From: Chloroflexota bacterium
Lineage (GTDB): Bacteria; Chloroflexota; UBA11872
DNA length: 47,273 nucleotides
NCBI GenBank assembly: GCA_022821645.1
Contig: JAJEDE010000020.1
Location: 1 to 47,273 of the forward strand
Direction: 5' to 3'
Shown here: piece by piece, positions 1 through 8,280 of the stretch
Layout: every line of letters begins with the position of its first letter
Position numbering within the stretch: position 1 is the stretch's first letter
Translations under genes and position numbers: made by a program
Notes under the pieces: generated by a model
What the model was told of the DNA's origin: nothing
Databases searched by the model: none
The model's input: only the letters and a program-made list of their open reading frames with translations

Positions 1-141
1 AACCATCCCAGGCTCCCCATGCCTCCTCACCTGCCCCCACCGCGCTGCTCCCCCCACGTCGCCACCGCCTCCCCACTCAGCCAAAAACGCCCCCCGAATC
101 ACCTCAAGAGTTTTTTGGAAAAAACTCTTCCCGCGCACGAG
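1..141. repeat. Terminal direct repeat, left copy
   Basis: The first 141 bases are identical to the last 141 (47133-47273), in the same orientation. They are C-rich and contain a perfect A/T-rich hairpin. A 141-base identity at both ends is the overlap expected when a de Bruijn assembler run at k=141 closes a circle or stops at a repeat. Because the window carries single-copy chromosomal genes, a genomic repeat flanking this segment is more likely than a 47-kb circle. Confidence 0.95.
106..129. terminator. Perfect A/T hairpin, possible bidirectional terminator
   Basis: An 11-base arm AAGAGTTTTTT is followed by GG and its exact reverse complement AAAAAACTCTT. It stands out in an otherwise C-rich, gene-free stretch. 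The symmetric T run and A run would let it act as an intrinsic terminator on either strand, but a GC-rich stem is lacking, so a repeat-element core is an equally good reading. The same hairpin recurs at 47238-47261 within the right terminal repeat. Confidence 0.4.
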
Positions 142-288
142 GCCGCCAATTCCACCCCCCTCCCCGGCCCGGTCCCGCCGCCGTCTGCACCCTCCCCGCC
201 GCCCCTCGTCCCTCTCACTGCTCACGCCTCCGCCCTCGCTCCTCGCCATCCCCCTACACTGGCCCCCGAGTCCGGGCGGCCACCCGCA

Positions 289-316
289 TTGCCAACCCGC
301 AATGCCTCGCTAGGCT
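289..316 (+). promoter_or_regulatory. Near-leaderless promoter of the ABC-2 operon
   Basis: TTGCCA (289-294), a 16-base spacer and TAGGCT (311-316) form a sigma-70-like promoter that ends only 6 bases before the ATG at 323. Transcription would start at or next to the start codon, and no Shine-Dalgarno sequence is present. The same TAGGCT plus 6 bases plus start codon occurs before the ABC exporter at 22039. Confidence 0.5.
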
Positions 317-322
317 GAACCC

Positions 323-1306
323 ATGCCCCCCGACATCTCCGTCCGCGACCTCGTCAAGCACTACGTCGTCCCCGAACGCGCCGGCGGCCTTCGCGCCTCC
401 TTCCGCAGCGTCCTCCGCCGCAAACACCGCCTCGTCCGCGCCGTCGACGGCATCTCCTTCCAGGTCGACCGCGGCGAGGTCGTCGGCTTCCTCGGCCCCA
501 ACGGCGCCGGCAAAACCACCGCCCTCAAGGTCCTCAGCGGCCTCCTGCACCCCACCGACGGCGATGTGGATGTCCTCGGCTACACCCCCTGGGACCGCCG
601 CGCCGAATACCTCTCCCGCATCACCCTCATCATGGGCCAGCGCCAGCAGCTCTTCTGGGATCTCCCCGCCGCCGACTCCTTCCTCGTAAACAAGGCCGTC
701 TTCGGCATCGACGACGCCGTCTACAAGCGCACCGTCGACCTGCTCACCGAGCTCCTCGACCTCGGCGACCTCCTCACCAAGCCCGTCCGCCAGCTATCCC
801 TCGGCGAGCGCATGAAGGTCGAACTCGCCGCCGGCCTCCTCCACGGTCCCCGCGTGCTCTTCCTCGACGAGCCCACCATCGGCCTCGACGTCACCATGCA
901 GCAGCGCATCCGCGAGTTCGTCACCGCCTACAACGCCGAAACCGGCGCCACCGTGCTCCTCACCAGCCACTACATGGCCGACGTCAAGGCCCTGGCCCGC
1001 CGCGTCATCGTCATCGATCAGGGCAAGCTGCTCTACGATGGCGCCCTCGCTGGCCTCGTCCAGCGCTACGCCCCCCACAAAACCATCACCGTCCACCTCG
1101 AACGTGAGGCCGACCTCCCCGACCTCAACGGCCAGGCCGAACTCCTCAGCGTGGAGGGCCTCCAGGTCACCGTCCGCGCCGGCAAGGACGATGCTCCCGA
1201 AGTCACCGGCCGCCTGCTCACCCAGCTCCCCATCGCCGACCTCAGCGTCGAGGACCCGCCCCTCGAGGAGGTCATCGACCAGGTCTTCCGCGGCGAAGGC
1301 CCATGA
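323..1306 (+). CDS. ABC-2 type transporter, ATP-binding protein
   Basis: This 327-residue protein is the ATPase of an export-type ABC transporter. The Walker A motif GPNGAGKTT is at residues 58-66, an ABC signature of the form LSLGER lies near residue 158, and the Walker B region contains LFLDEPTIGLD. The N-terminal domain begins with about 35 residues that precede the usual core. A C-terminal extension of roughly 90 residues follows the ATPase domain, as in many NatA-like subunits. The stop overlaps the start of the first permease by 4 bases, so the genes are translationally coupled. Its partners are two permeases of the ABC2_membrane_6 (DUF990) type. Substrate is unknown; lipids, drugs or cell-envelope components are possible. 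Function as an ABC ATPase is certain, the transported compound is not. Confidence 0.93.
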   Translation: MPPDISVRDLVKHYVVPERAGGLRASFRSVLRRKHRLVRAVDGISFQVDRGEVVGFLGPNGAGKTTALKVLSGLLHPTDGDVDVLGYTPWDRRAEYLSRITLIMGQRQQLFWDLPAADSFLVNKAVFGIDDAVYKRTVDLLTELLDLGDLLTKPVRQLSLGERMKVELAAGLLHGPRVLFLDEPTIGLDVTMQQRIREFVTAYNAETGATVLLTSHYMADVKALARRVIVIDQGKLLYDGALAGLVQRYAPHKTITVHLEREADLPDLNGQAELLSVEGLQVTVRAGKDDAPEVTGRLLTQLPIADLSVEDPPLEEVIDQVFRGEGP

Positions 1307-2109
1307 CCATCCGCCGCGCCACCCTCGCCGGCGCGCTGGCCCTCACCCGCGCCGAAGTCGCCGACATGTTTCAGTACCGCGTGGTGCTGTTCCTCTATTC
1401 CCTCTGGGAAGTCGTCCACCCCATCGTCTACCTGGCCGTCTGGGGCGCCATTGCCGGCGAGGGCGAGGTCGGCGGCCTCCGCCTCAGCGACTTCGCCGCC
1501 TACTACCTCACCTTCATGCTCGTGTCCCACGTCACCGCGGCCATCGAGATCTACACCTTTGGCCCGATGATCCAGCAGGGCGAACTCTCGCCCCATCTCC
1601 TCCGCCCCATGAACCCCGTCTGGGTCGCCGCCGCCCGCAACATCTCCTACAAGAGCGTCAGCATGCTGCTGCTGATCCCCGTCTGGATCGGCCTCGTGAT
1701 CATCCTGCGACCCTCCTTCACGGTCACCGTTGGCAGCGCGGCCCTGTTCGTCGTGGCACTGGTGGTTGCCGCCCTCCTCTCCTTCCTCGTCGGAACCACC
1801 TTCGCCCTCCTGGCCTTCTGGACCACCCGCTCATTCTCCTTCTGGGAAATCTGGATCGGACTCACCTTCCTATTGGGCGGCCAGGTCGCGCCGGTGGAAC
1901 TCCTCCCCGGCTTCGTCCAGAACCTCGCCACCGCCCTCCCCATGCGCTACACCCTCGGCTTCCCCATCGAGGTCCTGCTCAACCGCCTCGACGCTGGCGA
2001 ACTGGCCCTCGGCTTCGCCCTGCAGTTCGCCTGGCTCATCGCCGCCGCGCTGATCGTCCGCACCGTCTGGCGCGCCGGCATCCGCCAGTACTCCGCCGTG
2101 GGCGCCTGA
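1303..2109 (+). CDS. ABC-2 permease, first subunit (DUF990-like)
   Basis: This is a 268-residue integral membrane protein with about six hydrophobic segments, including stretches near residues 25-50, 60-80, 110-130 and 145-170. Sequence features such as the Q-x-G-E-L-S-P-x-L-L-R-P stretch after the second segment are typical of the ABC2_membrane_6 (DUF990) permeases that occur as pairs beside one ATPase. It starts with ATG overlapping the ATPase stop (ATGA) and ends 2 bases before the second permease. It should form the membrane channel together with that subunit. Nothing in the sequence identifies the substrate. Confidence 0.88.
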   Translation: MTIRRATLAGALALTRAEVADMFQYRVVLFLYSLWEVVHPIVYLAVWGAIAGEGEVGGLRLSDFAAYYLTFMLVSHVTAAIEIYTFGPMIQQGELSPHLLRPMNPVWVAAARNISYKSVSMLLLIPVWIGLVIILRPSFTVTVGSAALFVVALVVAALLSFLVGTTFALLAFWTTRSFSFWEIWIGLTFLLGGQVAPVELLPGFVQNLATALPMRYTLGFPIEVLLNRLDAGELALGFALQFAWLIAAALIVRTVWRAGIRQYSAVGA

Positions 2110-2111
2110 CC

Positions 2112-2897
2112 ATGCGCATCCTCCGCATCGTCTCCGCCTTCCTGCGGGCCGCCATCCTCAAGGAAACCGCCTACCGCGCCGAACTGGTCGGCAACCTCTT
2201 CCGCAGCGTCATCGGCATCGCCGTGGCCGTCGGCGGCCTGGCCGTCGTCTTCTCCCACACCAGCGAGCTCAGCGGCTGGCGCCTCGAGCAGGCCATGGTC
2301 CTGCTCGGCGTCTACTACCTGGTTCAGGGGATCGTCCAGACCGCCCTCAGTCCCAGCCTCAACGAGGTGGTCAGCGAAGTCCGCAAGGGCACCTTCGACT
2401 ACGTGCTTCTCAAGCCCGTCCCCTCGCTGCTCCTCTCCAGCACCCGCCGATTCGTCGTCTGGCACCTGGCCGACGTCGCCCTCGGCGGAACCATCATCGC
2501 CATCGGACTCATCCGCCTGGAAGCCCAGATCACCTTCGGCGTCGCCGCCGTCTTCGTCGGCGTCATGGTCGGCGGCGTGGCCATCGTGTTCTCGATCTGG
2601 CTGGCGCTCACCACCCTGGTCTTCTGGTTCGTGCGCGTCGAGAACATCACCATGATCTTCCAGCTCTTCTTCGACACCGGCCGCTACCCCGTCGAGATAT
2701 ACCCCTTCTGGCTGCGCTCGCTGCTGACCTTCGTCTTCCCCGTCGCCTTCATCACCACCGTCCCCGCCCAGACCATTACCGGCCGCGAACCCCTCGTCGC
2801 CATCTGGCTGGCCCCCCTCATCGGCGTCCTCGCCCTGCTGGCCGCCGCCCGCTTCTGGCGCATCGGCCTCAGCCGCTACACCAGCGCCTCAAGTTGA
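2112..2897 (+). CDS. ABC-2 permease, second subunit (DUF990-like)
   Basis: This 261-residue membrane protein is the second permease of the same exporter. I chose the ATG two bases after the preceding stop, although the open frame extends far upstream as an antisense-like shadow within the ATPase gene. It has a segment V-R-K-G-T-F-D-Y-V-L-L-K-P matching the position of the equivalent loop in its partner, which suggests the two permeases arose by duplication and act as a heterodimer. Hydrophobic segments occur around residues 30-45, 60-85, 120-160 and 200-245. The last 9 bases overlap the 3' end of the convergent glycosylase gene. Confidence 0.88.
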   Translation: MRILRIVSAFLRAAILKETAYRAELVGNLFRSVIGIAVAVGGLAVVFSHTSELSGWRLEQAMVLLGVYYLVQGIVQTALSPSLNEVVSEVRKGTFDYVLLKPVPSLLLSSTRRFVVWHLADVALGGTIIAIGLIRLEAQITFGVAAVFVGVMVGGVAIVFSIWLALTTLVFWFVRVENITMIFQLFFDTGRYPVEIYPFWLRSLLTFVFPVAFITTVPAQTITGREPLVAIWLAPLIGVLALLAAARFWRIGLSRYTSASS

Positions 2898-3575
2898 GAT
2901 TGCGGCCAGCTCCCGTGCTCTCGCCAGAACCGCATCCAGCATCGCCGGCGTCAATCGCCCGGTAAACGTGTTCTGCTGGCTCGGGTGATACGCCCCCAGC
3001 AGCGTCCACTCCCCAATCGCAGCTTCCACCCCATGCCCAAACTTCGGCGCCGGGCGCGGCACCGCCAGACCCCGCTCCCTGAACACCCGCAACACCTGCC
3101 GCCACGCCTCCCCACCCAGCGCCACCGCCACCCGAGCATTCACCAGCAGGTCCAACTCGGCCTCCAACCACCGCTGGCACTCCGCGCGCTCCTCGGCCGT
3201 CGGCCGGTTCGCCGGCGGCGCGCACCGCACGATCGCCGTCACATACGCCCCACGCAACTCCAGCCCATCGCCCCGATGCCGGCTCTCCCCCTGGTTCGCA
3301 AACCCCGCGCGATGCAGCGCCCCAAACAGGAAATCGCCCGACCGATCCCCCGTGAACACCCGCCCTGTCCGGTTCCCCCCATGCGCCGCCGGCGCCAGCC
3401 CAACCAGAAGTACGCGAGCCCTTGGATCCCCAAACCCGGCAACCGGTCGACCCCAATACGTCTCGTCCCGGTACGCCGCCCGCTTCGTCCGCGCCGCCTC
3501 TTCCCGCCAGGCCACCAACCGCGGACAGCGACGACAGCCATGAATCTGCCCCGCCAGTTCCGCCAGTCCGCTCAC
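2889..3575 (-). CDS. Uracil-DNA glycosylase family 5 (UDGb-type)
   Basis: This 228-residue protein should excise uracil and other deaminated bases from DNA to start base excision repair. Four cysteines at residues 14, 17, 118 and 133 match the [4Fe-4S] ligands of family 4/5 enzymes. Motif A reads GLAPAAHG (59-66), with alanine where other families have a catalytic acid or asparagine, which is the hallmark of family 5. It is followed by N-R-T-G-x-x-F-T-G-D-R-S-G-D and, near the C-terminus, the HPSQQNTF motif. The GTG start at 3575 overlaps the hydrolase stop (GTGA). The open frame continues upstream, but that part is Gly-rich shadow sequence. Transcribed with the upstream hydrolase; convergent with the ABC-2 operon. 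Confidence 0.9.
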   Translation of the reverse strand: MSGLAELAGQIHGCRRCPRLVAWREEAARTKRAAYRDETYWGRPVAGFGDPRARVLLVGLAPAAHGGNRTGRVFTGDRSGDFLFGALHRAGFANQGESRHRGDGLELRGAYVTAIVRCAPPANRPTAEERAECQRWLEAELDLLVNARVAVALGGEAWRQVLRVFRERGLAVPRPAPKFGHGVEAAIGEWTLLGAYHPSQQNTFTGRLTPAMLDAVLARARELAAIST

Positions 3576-4501
3576 GCCGCCGCGGCCGAACGCGTCACCC
3601 GCTCCAGGAACGGCCGCGCCAGCGCCAGCAACTCCTCCGGCCGCTCCTCCTGCACCAGGTGTCCGGCCTTCTCGACAATGCGGATTTCCGCGTCGCGAAA
3701 CTGCCCGGCCAGCGCCTCCGCCTGCGACGATGCCGCCGTTCGATCCGCCTCCCCCCACACCAGCAACACCGGACACCGCGTCGCGGAAATGGCGCCCTCA
3801 TAGTCCGATGGATCCACCCCCCGCAGCATCGCTGGCAGCGCCTCAAAAAACCCGGGGCTCCCATACGGAAGGTACTGCCGATCCACGTCTGCCTCCGTGG
3901 TCGTCCAGGCGTCGTACCGTCCCAGCATCTGCCCCAATCGCACGTACCAGCGCTGCGCATACAGCCGTCGCGCCATCGCCGCCGACAGTGCCGGTGCCAA
4001 CTTCCCCAGCTTGAGCGAGTAACGGATGTACCGCCCGGCGACCAGGAACGGATCAACCAGCAACAGGCCAAGCACGCGCTCCGGGTGCATGGCGGCCAGG
4101 GACACCGCCGCCTGCGCGCCGGCGGAGCTTGCCACCAGGACAACCCGCGACAGCTGATGCTCGTCCAGCCACTCCCGCAGTCGGTCCGCTTGCGCCTCCC
4201 CGTCATACCTCGCGTCCGCCGGCTTGTCGGACAGGCCGTGCCCCAGCGGATCCAGCCAATGCACGCGGTACTCCTGCGCCAGCGTCGGTGTAACAAACTC
4301 CCAGGTCTGTGAATTGCCCGCGAACCCTGGCAGCAGCACCAGGTCGGGACCGGCGCCGACCCCGCGGCTGTACACCCGACCCTCGCGCAGCGGCGTCCGT
4401 CGTCCATCTTCCAGGTGGTCCGTAATGTCGTAAGGCTCCGGGCGCCCACGAAAGGCCACCCACACCGCCGCCACTGCCGCCGCCAGCGCCAGCTTTCTCA
4501 C
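3572..4501 (-). CDS. Alpha/beta hydrolase, membrane-anchored or secreted
   Basis: This 309-residue alpha/beta-hydrolase-fold protein has a hydrophobic N-terminus (residues 3-18) that may be a signal or anchor. An oxyanion-hole region PGFAGNS and a G-H-G-x-S-D-K-P loop are followed by a nucleophile elbow, ASSAG, in which the usual first glycine is replaced by alanine. A W-G-E-A-D-R segment holds the likely acid and K-A-G-H-L the histidine. Family members include esterases, haloalkane dehalogenases and C-C hydrolases; the substrate cannot be told. The GTG at 4501 was chosen because it begins the hydrophobic leader and leaves room for a divergent promoter region before rpsF. The upstream ORF extension runs into rpsF. 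Confidence 0.82.
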   Translation of the reverse strand: MRKLALAAAVAAVWVAFRGRPEPYDITDHLEDGRRTPLREGRVYSRGVGAGPDLVLLPGFAGNSQTWEFVTPTLAQEYRVHWLDPLGHGLSDKPADARYDGEAQADRLREWLDEHQLSRVVLVASSAGAQAAVSLAAMHPERVLGLLLVDPFLVAGRYIRYSLKLGKLAPALSAAMARRLYAQRWYVRLGQMLGRYDAWTTTEADVDRQYLPYGSPGFFEALPAMLRGVDPSDYEGAISATRCPVLLVWGEADRTAASSQAEALAGQFRDAEIRIVEKAGHLVQEERPEELLALARPFLERVTRSAAAA

Positions 4502-4539
4502 GCAAAGTCTCCCAGGGTCGCCACTTCCTCTCCCTATGC

Positions 4540-4545
4540 TAGGCT
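4540..4545 (+). promoter_or_regulatory. Putative -10 element of the rpsF operon
   Basis: TAGGCT here matches the -10 words before the genes at 323 and 22039. It lies about 70 bases before the GTG of rpsF, leaving an untranslated leader long enough for the usual S6:S18 autoregulatory structure. The -35 region is weak and the assignment is tentative. Confidence 0.35.
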
Positions 4546-4616
4546 GCGACTCCGCAGCCCGTCGCGCCGGGCCGGCCGTCGCGCGACGCAAACCACCCAC
4601 TGAGAACAGCCTGCCT

Positions 4617-4949
4617 GTGCGCACTTACGAGCTTGTGGTGATCTACGGGGTCGAACAGGTCCCGGAACTCACTGCCGCCCACATTGACGCCGTCACCGAA
4701 CGCATCAGCGCGCACGGCGGCGAAGTCGACACCGCCAACACCTGGGGCCGCCGCAAGTTCGCCTACCCCATCAAGAAACAGCGCGAAGGTCACTACGTCC
4801 TGCTCAAGTTCACCATCGACCCCGCCAACATCGGCGAACTCGAAGGCTCCTTGCGCCTCGTCGAAGACGTGACCCGCTTCCTCATCGTCGCCGAAGACCC
4901 CGAAGTGGCCGCCTACGAGGCCAAGCAACTGGCCGAGCTCCATCGGTGA
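4617..4949 (+). CDS. rpsF: 30S ribosomal protein bS6
   Basis: This 110-residue protein is bS6 of the small ribosomal subunit platform, which binds 16S rRNA as a heterodimer with bS18. Recognisable features are the TYELVVIYG start, the W-G-R-R-K-F-A-Y-P-I-K-K core and the Y-V-L-L-K-F strand. The GTG at 4617 gives the standard N-terminus, whereas the longer frame adds about 27 unrelated residues. It heads the classic rpsF-ssb-rpsR operon and its stop overlaps the ssb start. A leader of about 70 bases precedes it. Confidence 0.96.
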   Translation: MRTYELVVIYGVEQVPELTAAHIDAVTERISAHGGEVDTANTWGRRKFAYPIKKQREGHYVLLKFTIDPANIGELEGSLRLVEDVTRFLIVAEDPEVAAYEAKQLAELHR

Positions 4950-5428
4950 CCAACCAGAGCGGCCAGCGCCGCGGTCGCTCGCGAGGACTCAATCGCGTGC
5001 AGATCATCGGCAACCTGGGGCGCGACCCAGAGATGCGCTTTACCCAGGGTGGCACGCCCGTCACCAACTTTTCCGTCGCTGTCAGCCGTAGTTGGCAGTC
5101 GCGTGACGGCGAGTTGCGCGAGGAAACGGAATGGTTTCGCGTAGTCGCCTGGACTCGTCTGGCCGAGATTGCCAACGAGTACCTGCGCCGGGGTTCCAAG
5201 GTCTATGTCGAAGGCCGCTTGGCCACCCGCACGTGGCAGGACCGCGAAGGGAACGAGCGCACGACGACCGAACTCGTTGCCCAGGAGATGCTCATGTTGG
5301 GCGGGCGTGAGGAAGGCCCACAGCGCGACGACTACGATGGCCAGCGCGACAGCTATGCTGGTGGTCAAGGTGCCGGACGCTCAGCGGCCCAGGATGACGA
5401 AATCAGCCCCGACGACCTGCCGTTCTGA
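4946..5428 (+). CDS. ssb: Single-stranded DNA-binding protein
   Basis: This 160-residue protein has an N-terminal OB fold (about 15-115) with the motif [12 protein letters not shown] and a W-F-R-V-V-A-W segment. A Gly/Asp-rich flexible linker ends in the acidic tip [10 protein letters not shown], which recruits replication and repair partners. The GTG start overlaps the rpsF stop (GTGA), so translation is coupled. Its first 15 residues are Arg-rich and not part of the OB fold. The position between rpsF and rpsR is the conserved one. Confidence 0.96.
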   Translation: MTNQSGQRRGRSRGLNRVQIIGNLGRDPEMRFTQGGTPVTNFSVAVSRSWQSRDGELREETEWFRVVAWTRLAEIANEYLRRGSKVYVEGRLATRTWQDREGNERTTTELVAQEMLMLGGREEGPQRDDYDGQRDSYAGGQGAGRSAAQDDEISPDDLPF

Positions 5429-5454
5429 CGGCGCGTGAAACAGGAATCACTTCA

Positions 5455-5859
5455 ATGACCCAGGACGGCCAGCCAACCCAGGAAACGACCACCCAGGATT
5501 CCGGCGGCGGCGAGGCGAGTGAAGCTCCCCGCGGCGGCGGGCCCCGTGGGAGCGGCGGTCCTCGTGGCGGCGGGCCCCGCGGTGGCGGCGGCCCTCGTGG
5601 CGGCGGTGGACGCGGTCGAGGCCGTGGGCGTGGGCGCGGCTTCCGGCGTCGCGGCGACTACTTCAAGCAGACCGGCGAACCCATCGACTACAAGAACTCC
5701 CAACTCCTGCGGCGCTTCATCGCCGACAGCGGCCGGATCGAATCGCGCCGCAAGACCGGGATCACGGCCAAGAACCAGCGCAAGCTGGCCATCGCCATCA
5801 AGCGCGCCCGCTACCTGGGGCTGCTGCCCTACATCGTGCGGCGCCGCCTCCGCGGCTAG
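5455..5859 (+). CDS. rpsR: 30S ribosomal protein bS18 with Gly/Arg-rich N-terminal extension
   Basis: The C-terminal about 70 residues are a normal cysteine-free bS18, with [21 protein letters not shown] and Y-L-G-L-L-P-Y. Bacterial bS18 is usually about 75-90 residues, but this one has 134. The extra N-terminus contains many GGGPRG and RGRGRG units between about residues 25 and 63, resembling RGG-type RNA-binding segments. Start is the ATG at 5455, with AGGA 9 bases upstream. No shorter start sits close to the canonical domain, so the extension is probably translated. It completes the rpsF-ssb-rpsR operon. Confidence 0.95.
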   Translation: MTQDGQPTQETTTQDSGGGEASEAPRGGGPRGSGGPRGGGPRGGGGPRGGGGRGRGRGRGRGFRRRGDYFKQTGEPIDYKNSQLLRRFIADSGRIESRRKTGITAKNQRKLAIAIKRARYLGLLPYIVRRRLRG

Positions 5860-5877
5860 CTTCCGTTTCCGGCGCGG

Positions 5878-6984
5878 ATGCCCCCGCGCACCAAGGCCCA
5901 ACGCCGCCGCGCCCAACGCGACCGTCGGCGCGCCGCACGCAAGCCGGTTCAGGCCCACGTTCGCTGGCGCGATGTCCCAAACTCGGTCCGCGACTGGAGT
6001 GAGCTAACTCGCGCCCAGCGTGCGGCCGCAGCCGCCAAGATCGTGGCCGTGGCCGCCACCCTCATCCTCTCGGTCGTGAGTGCCCTGATCGGCGTGGCGC
6101 TCCACGGCGAACTCGTCGTGCGGCCCGCGGAGCCAGTCTCCTCGGTCAACGGCGAACCGATTCCCGCATCGCGCTACGCCGACTTCCTGGCCCTTCGTCG
6201 GTTCGAACTCAGTCGCGAGCTTGCCGACGTGCCAACCTCGGCCAATCCCCGTGACCCCAGTCACCCCCAGGCGCAACTCTCCACCCTCACCATCAGCGCT
6301 GTCACCGAACTGACCAACGCGGAACTCTTGCGTACCCAGGCCTCCGTCTTGGGTGTTTCGGTTGACGACGCCGCCATCGACGCCGTCCTGAACGAGTTCG
6401 TCCGTGGCCCCGCCGAGGTTGCCGACGACTTCGACTTCAATGACGCCCTCTCCGATATTCGCGAACGAACCCAACTGGACACCGAAACCATCCGAAGCTT
6501 CATCGCCGACCGTGCGCTGGCCGATGCCGTAGCCGATCACCTGGCCGCCCGGCTCGATCCCGCACCCGCCCAGATTCGAGCATCCCAAATCGTCGTCTTC
6601 ACCGAGGAAGACGCAGACACCGTGGTGGCCCAGTTGGACGCCTATCAGCCATTCGAACTCGTGGCCGAACAGCAGTCCACCGATTCCGCCAGCGCCGCTG
6701 ACGGCGGAAACCTCGGCTGGCTCCCGCGCGGCCTCATGCCGGACGCCTGGGACGAAGCCGCCTTCGCCCTTCGAACAGGGGGGCGCAGCCAACCCATCTC
6801 GACCTCACAGGGCTGGCACGTGATCCTGGTCCACGAGCAGTCTGAATCGCGCCAACTCGACCCTGAGACAGCCGAACGACGCCGCCAGGTCACCTACGAC
6901 AACTGGCTCCAAACCCTGCGCACCACCGCCGAAGTCGAGTTCCTGCTCACCCCTGAAATCATCGACTGGGCCACTCGGCGCTAG
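5878..6984 (+). CDS. Membrane-anchored parvulin-type peptidyl-prolyl isomerase
   Basis: This 368-residue protein has a very basic cytoplasmic N-terminus (1-30, rich in Arg/Ala), one membrane segment (about 52-76) and a large outer part. A SurA-N-like chaperone region with V-N-G-E-P-I-P and many helices covers about 85-215. A rotamase domain covers about 225-335, with the parvulin hallmarks D-G-G-N-L-G-W and Q-G-W-H-V-I-L-V. It should help fold exported proteins, like PrsA or PpiD. It lies 18 bases after rpsR on the same strand and may be read through from the ribosomal operon. Confidence 0.88.
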   Translation: MPPRTKAQRRRAQRDRRRAARKPVQAHVRWRDVPNSVRDWSELTRAQRAAAAAKIVAVAATLILSVVSALIGVALHGELVVRPAEPVSSVNGEPIPASRYADFLALRRFELSRELADVPTSANPRDPSHPQAQLSTLTISAVTELTNAELLRTQASVLGVSVDDAAIDAVLNEFVRGPAEVADDFDFNDALSDIRERTQLDTETIRSFIADRALADAVADHLAARLDPAPAQIRASQIVVFTEEDADTVVAQLDAYQPFELVAEQQSTDSASAADGGNLGWLPRGLMPDAWDEAAFALRTGGRSQPISTSQGWHVILVHEQSESRQLDPETAERRRQVTYDNWLQTLRTTAEVEFLLTPEIIDWATRR

Positions 6985-7018
6985 GCGTCTGGCTGAGTAG
7001 CCTCCACCTCCTGCGCGC

Positions 7019-8215
7019 CTAGGAGCCCGCCGTGGCGGCAGCCGGCGCTTCAACCGGCACGTCGCCCTTGCGTCGCACCAGCGTGCTCAGGATCAGCGCC
7101 ATCACCGCTAGCCCCGCGCCGCCGATAAACGGCACCTGGTGTCCAAAGGCCTCCCACAGGATGCCGCCGGTGACCGGAAGCGCCACCGCCGCCACATGGT
7201 TCATCGTCTGTCCCGCCACCAGGCTCGGTCGCAAGTCATCCGGCGTCACCAGGATTCTTCGCAGGTACGTCGTAATCCCCACCTCCGCGCTGAAGAACAG
7301 GTGGTCCAGGATGTACAGCGCAAACAGCACGCCCAGCCACGGCACCACGGCGTAGCCCACAAAAATCGCCGCCAAAGCGCCAAACGCAATCACCAGGATC
7401 GGCCGCTCACCCACGCGGTCGATCAGCCGTCCAAACACATAGGCCCCGCCGATCGACACCATGCTGTTGATCAGCGCCAGGATCGTGATCGTCCGCACCG
7501 ACACGCCGTAGCTGTCAACCAGCAGAAAGATCGCAAACGTCATGAAGATGTGGCGGCGACCGCCGTCCAGGAACGTCAGCGCGTAGTACAGCCAGTAGCG
7601 CCGTCGAAGCACCACGCGCGGCGGCTGTCCGATCTTCCCCATTGAGCGCAGCTGCCACACCGCCAGCGCCGCCAGCGCCGCCACGCCGCCCGACAGCAGG
7701 AACAGCGGACGGATGCCGGTCGCCAGCACCGTCACGGCCAGCAGAACCACCAGGATGCCAATCAGCTGCGCCCCCGCCATCAGCGAGCGCAATTGCCCAA
7801 GCCGGCGCCCCTGCGTTTCAACGGTGCTCAGCCGTAGCGCAATCGTGTTGGCAACCGGCCACCACAGGTGAAACCCGATGCTCTGCGTCAGCGAAAAGAC
7901 GATCAGCACCTCCATCGATTCCACGTGAAAGTAGTTGACGTAGCCGATACAGAGCAGCAACAGCGCTACGGCGCCAACCACCGGCTCGGCGATCGTCATC
8001 AGCGCCGCACCCATCACGATCGTCAGCAAGCCGGGAACCTCGCGAATGGTCTCCAGCATGCCCAGCTCGCTGGGCCGAATCCCGATCTCCTCCACCAGGA
8101 AGTTGGTGGACACGGTGATGAAGATCGAAAAGGCCAGGCCAAACCCAAAAGCGGCCGCGGCCAGCCAGGCAAACGGCGGAATCTCCCGGCCGCCGAGAAC
8201 GTTCAGATGGCGCAC
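7019..8215 (-). CDS. Major facilitator superfamily transporter
   Basis: This 398-residue protein has about 12 hydrophobic segments in two bundles. The central loop R-S-M-G-K-I-G-Q-P-P-R and the later G-R-L-I-D-R-V-G-E-R-P loop, a variant of the MFS loop motif, mark the two halves. The family includes drug and metabolite exporters; no substrate can be named. The start is GTG at 8215. It follows the small zinc-ribbon gene on the same strand after 65 bases and is convergent with the parvulin gene. Confidence 0.85.
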   Translation of the reverse strand: MRHLNVLGGREIPPFAWLAAAAFGFGLAFSIFITVSTNFLVEEIGIRPSELGMLETIREVPGLLTIVMGAALMTIAEPVVGAVALLLLCIGYVNYFHVESMEVLIVFSLTQSIGFHLWWPVANTIALRLSTVETQGRRLGQLRSLMAGAQLIGILVVLLAVTVLATGIRPLFLLSGGVAALAALAVWQLRSMGKIGQPPRVVLRRRYWLYYALTFLDGGRRHIFMTFAIFLLVDSYGVSVRTITILALINSMVSIGGAYVFGRLIDRVGERPILVIAFGALAAIFVGYAVVPWLGVLFALYILDHLFFSAEVGITTYLRRILVTPDDLRPSLVAGQTMNHVAAVALPVTGGILWEAFGHQVPFIGGAGLAVMALILSTLVRRKGDVPVEAPAAATAGS

Positions 8216-8280
8216 GTCAGTGGTTGGGCGCTGCCAGCGGCATTCATGCCAAAGCCCACGCAGGACCCGGCGTCAGCGCC

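Noticed and set aside
2951..3776. N-terminally extended uracil-DNA glycosylase starting at 3776
   Set aside because: The extra 67 residues are a Gly-rich shadow of the hydrolase gene. The GTG at 3575 gives the coupled GTGA junction and the family N-terminus.
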